From positions 156,745 to 220,744 of the forward strand of contig NKXN01000030.1 of NCBI GenBank assembly GCA_002261155.1: DNA of 64,000 bases, read 5' to 3'. Shown one piece after another: positions 63,868 to 64,000 of the stretch. The stretch's first letter is position 1; the number at the start of each line of letters is the position of its first letter. Origin of the DNA: Bacillaceae bacterium SAS-127 (GTDB lineage: Bacteria > Bacillota > Bacilli > Bacillales > Domibacillaceae). The notes under the pieces are model-generated. The model did no database searches, was not told the DNA's origin, and was given only the letters and a program-made list of their open reading frames with translations. The translations under genes were made by a program, and so were the position numbers.

Positions 63868-64000
63868 AGGCTGGGACATAACTAGCTTCAAATAGGGAGA
63901 AGGGTGAAATTGAGCGTATTCAAATTCACCCTTCTTTTATTTTTGTATGTGTTTTTTCTAATACCTTAGTTGTTGGCAGTGAATTTCCTTAAATTCACTG
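63868..64000. repeat. Possible intergenic repeat with two hairpins (cut by window edge)
   Basis: The segment starts GAGGCTGGGACATAACTAGC, a wording I recall from intergenic elements in several Bacillales. It contains AGGGTGAA/TTCACCCT (63901-63932, followed by a T-rich run) and ends with the perfect inverted repeat CAGTGAATTT/AAATTCACTG (63977-64000). The first hairpin can act as terminator for pbpB. Confidence 0.45.
63900..63945 (+). terminator. Terminator after pbpB
   Basis: AGGGTGAA pairs with TTCACCCT, with a further inner TTGA/TTCAA pairing, followed by TCTTTTATTTTTG. Confidence 0.75.

Overview
The window is a stretch of core chromosome from a low-GC Gram-positive bacterium of the family Bacillaceae. 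Gene content and order follow the Bacillus subtilis yku-ykr-pdh-ykt-yla-cta-ylb-dcw segment almost gene for gene. Examples are fadH-ykuI-ykuJ-darB-ccpC-dapH-dapL-ktrC-rnjA-rpoY, pdhABCD-SR1-speA, suhB-ylaF-typA-ylaH-ylaI-ylaJ-ylaK, ylaN-ftsW-pycA-ctaA-ctaB-ctaCDEFG, ylbC through ylbQ, bshC and rsmH-ftsL-pbpB. The protein sequences are clearly not those of B. subtilis itself. Sporulation-associated genes (ylbJ, ylbD, ylaJ) suggest a spore former. I see no tRNA, rRNA, prophage, insertion sequence or CRISPR array.

Layout. 1-486: tandem fluoride channel genes. 600-8130: FadR-linked fatty-acid reductase, c-di-GMP receptor YkuI, c-di-AMP receptor DarB, CcpC, the acetylated lysine/diaminopimelate branch (dapH, dapL) and the c-di-AMP-responsive K+ channel subunit KtrC. 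8180-11940: RNase J1 with the RNA polymerase epsilon subunit, a 23-residue cationic peptide gene, a HAD phosphatase and peptide deformylase. 12230-19430: pyruvate dehydrogenase, the dual-function SR1 RNA with its SR1P peptide, and arginine decarboxylase. 19600-32020: ykt/yla genes, BipA, PhoH2, an HD-GYP protein, YlaN and FtsW. 32100-42900: pyruvate carboxylase, heme A synthase and the caa3 cytochrome oxidase operon with its assembly factors. 42980-58330: the ylb region, including RsmD, CoaD, YlbL, TmcAL, L32 and PanE. 58400-63860: BshC, then the front of the division/cell-wall cluster.

How the genes fit together. Central carbon metabolism dominates: PDH, PycA, CcpC and the terminal oxidase. 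Second-messenger targets are spread through it: DarB and KtrC for c-di-AMP, YkuI and an HD-GYP protein for c-di-GMP. SR1P is known in B. subtilis to bind GapA and promote its contact with RNase J1, whose gene is about 8 kb away.

The most noteworthy departures are listed here. (1) ctaB lacks its N-terminus and carries an internal in-frame deletion, so it should be dead. (2) mraZ survives only as a decayed remnant upstream of rsmH. (3) A second FadR-type operator lies in front of ykuI. (4) CcpA-like sites lie in front of darB, the HD-GYP gene and panE. (5) Two exact CcpN boxes flank the SR1 promoter. (6) There is an apparently unannotated 23-residue cationic peptide gene. (7) There are two families of non-coding repeats, a tandem pair of about 120-bp hairpin elements and a dispersed 40-bp element. 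(8) ylbC probably starts at a rare CTG codon. I did not find a wholly new multi-gene system; the novelty here lies in regulation, small genes, repeats and gene decay.
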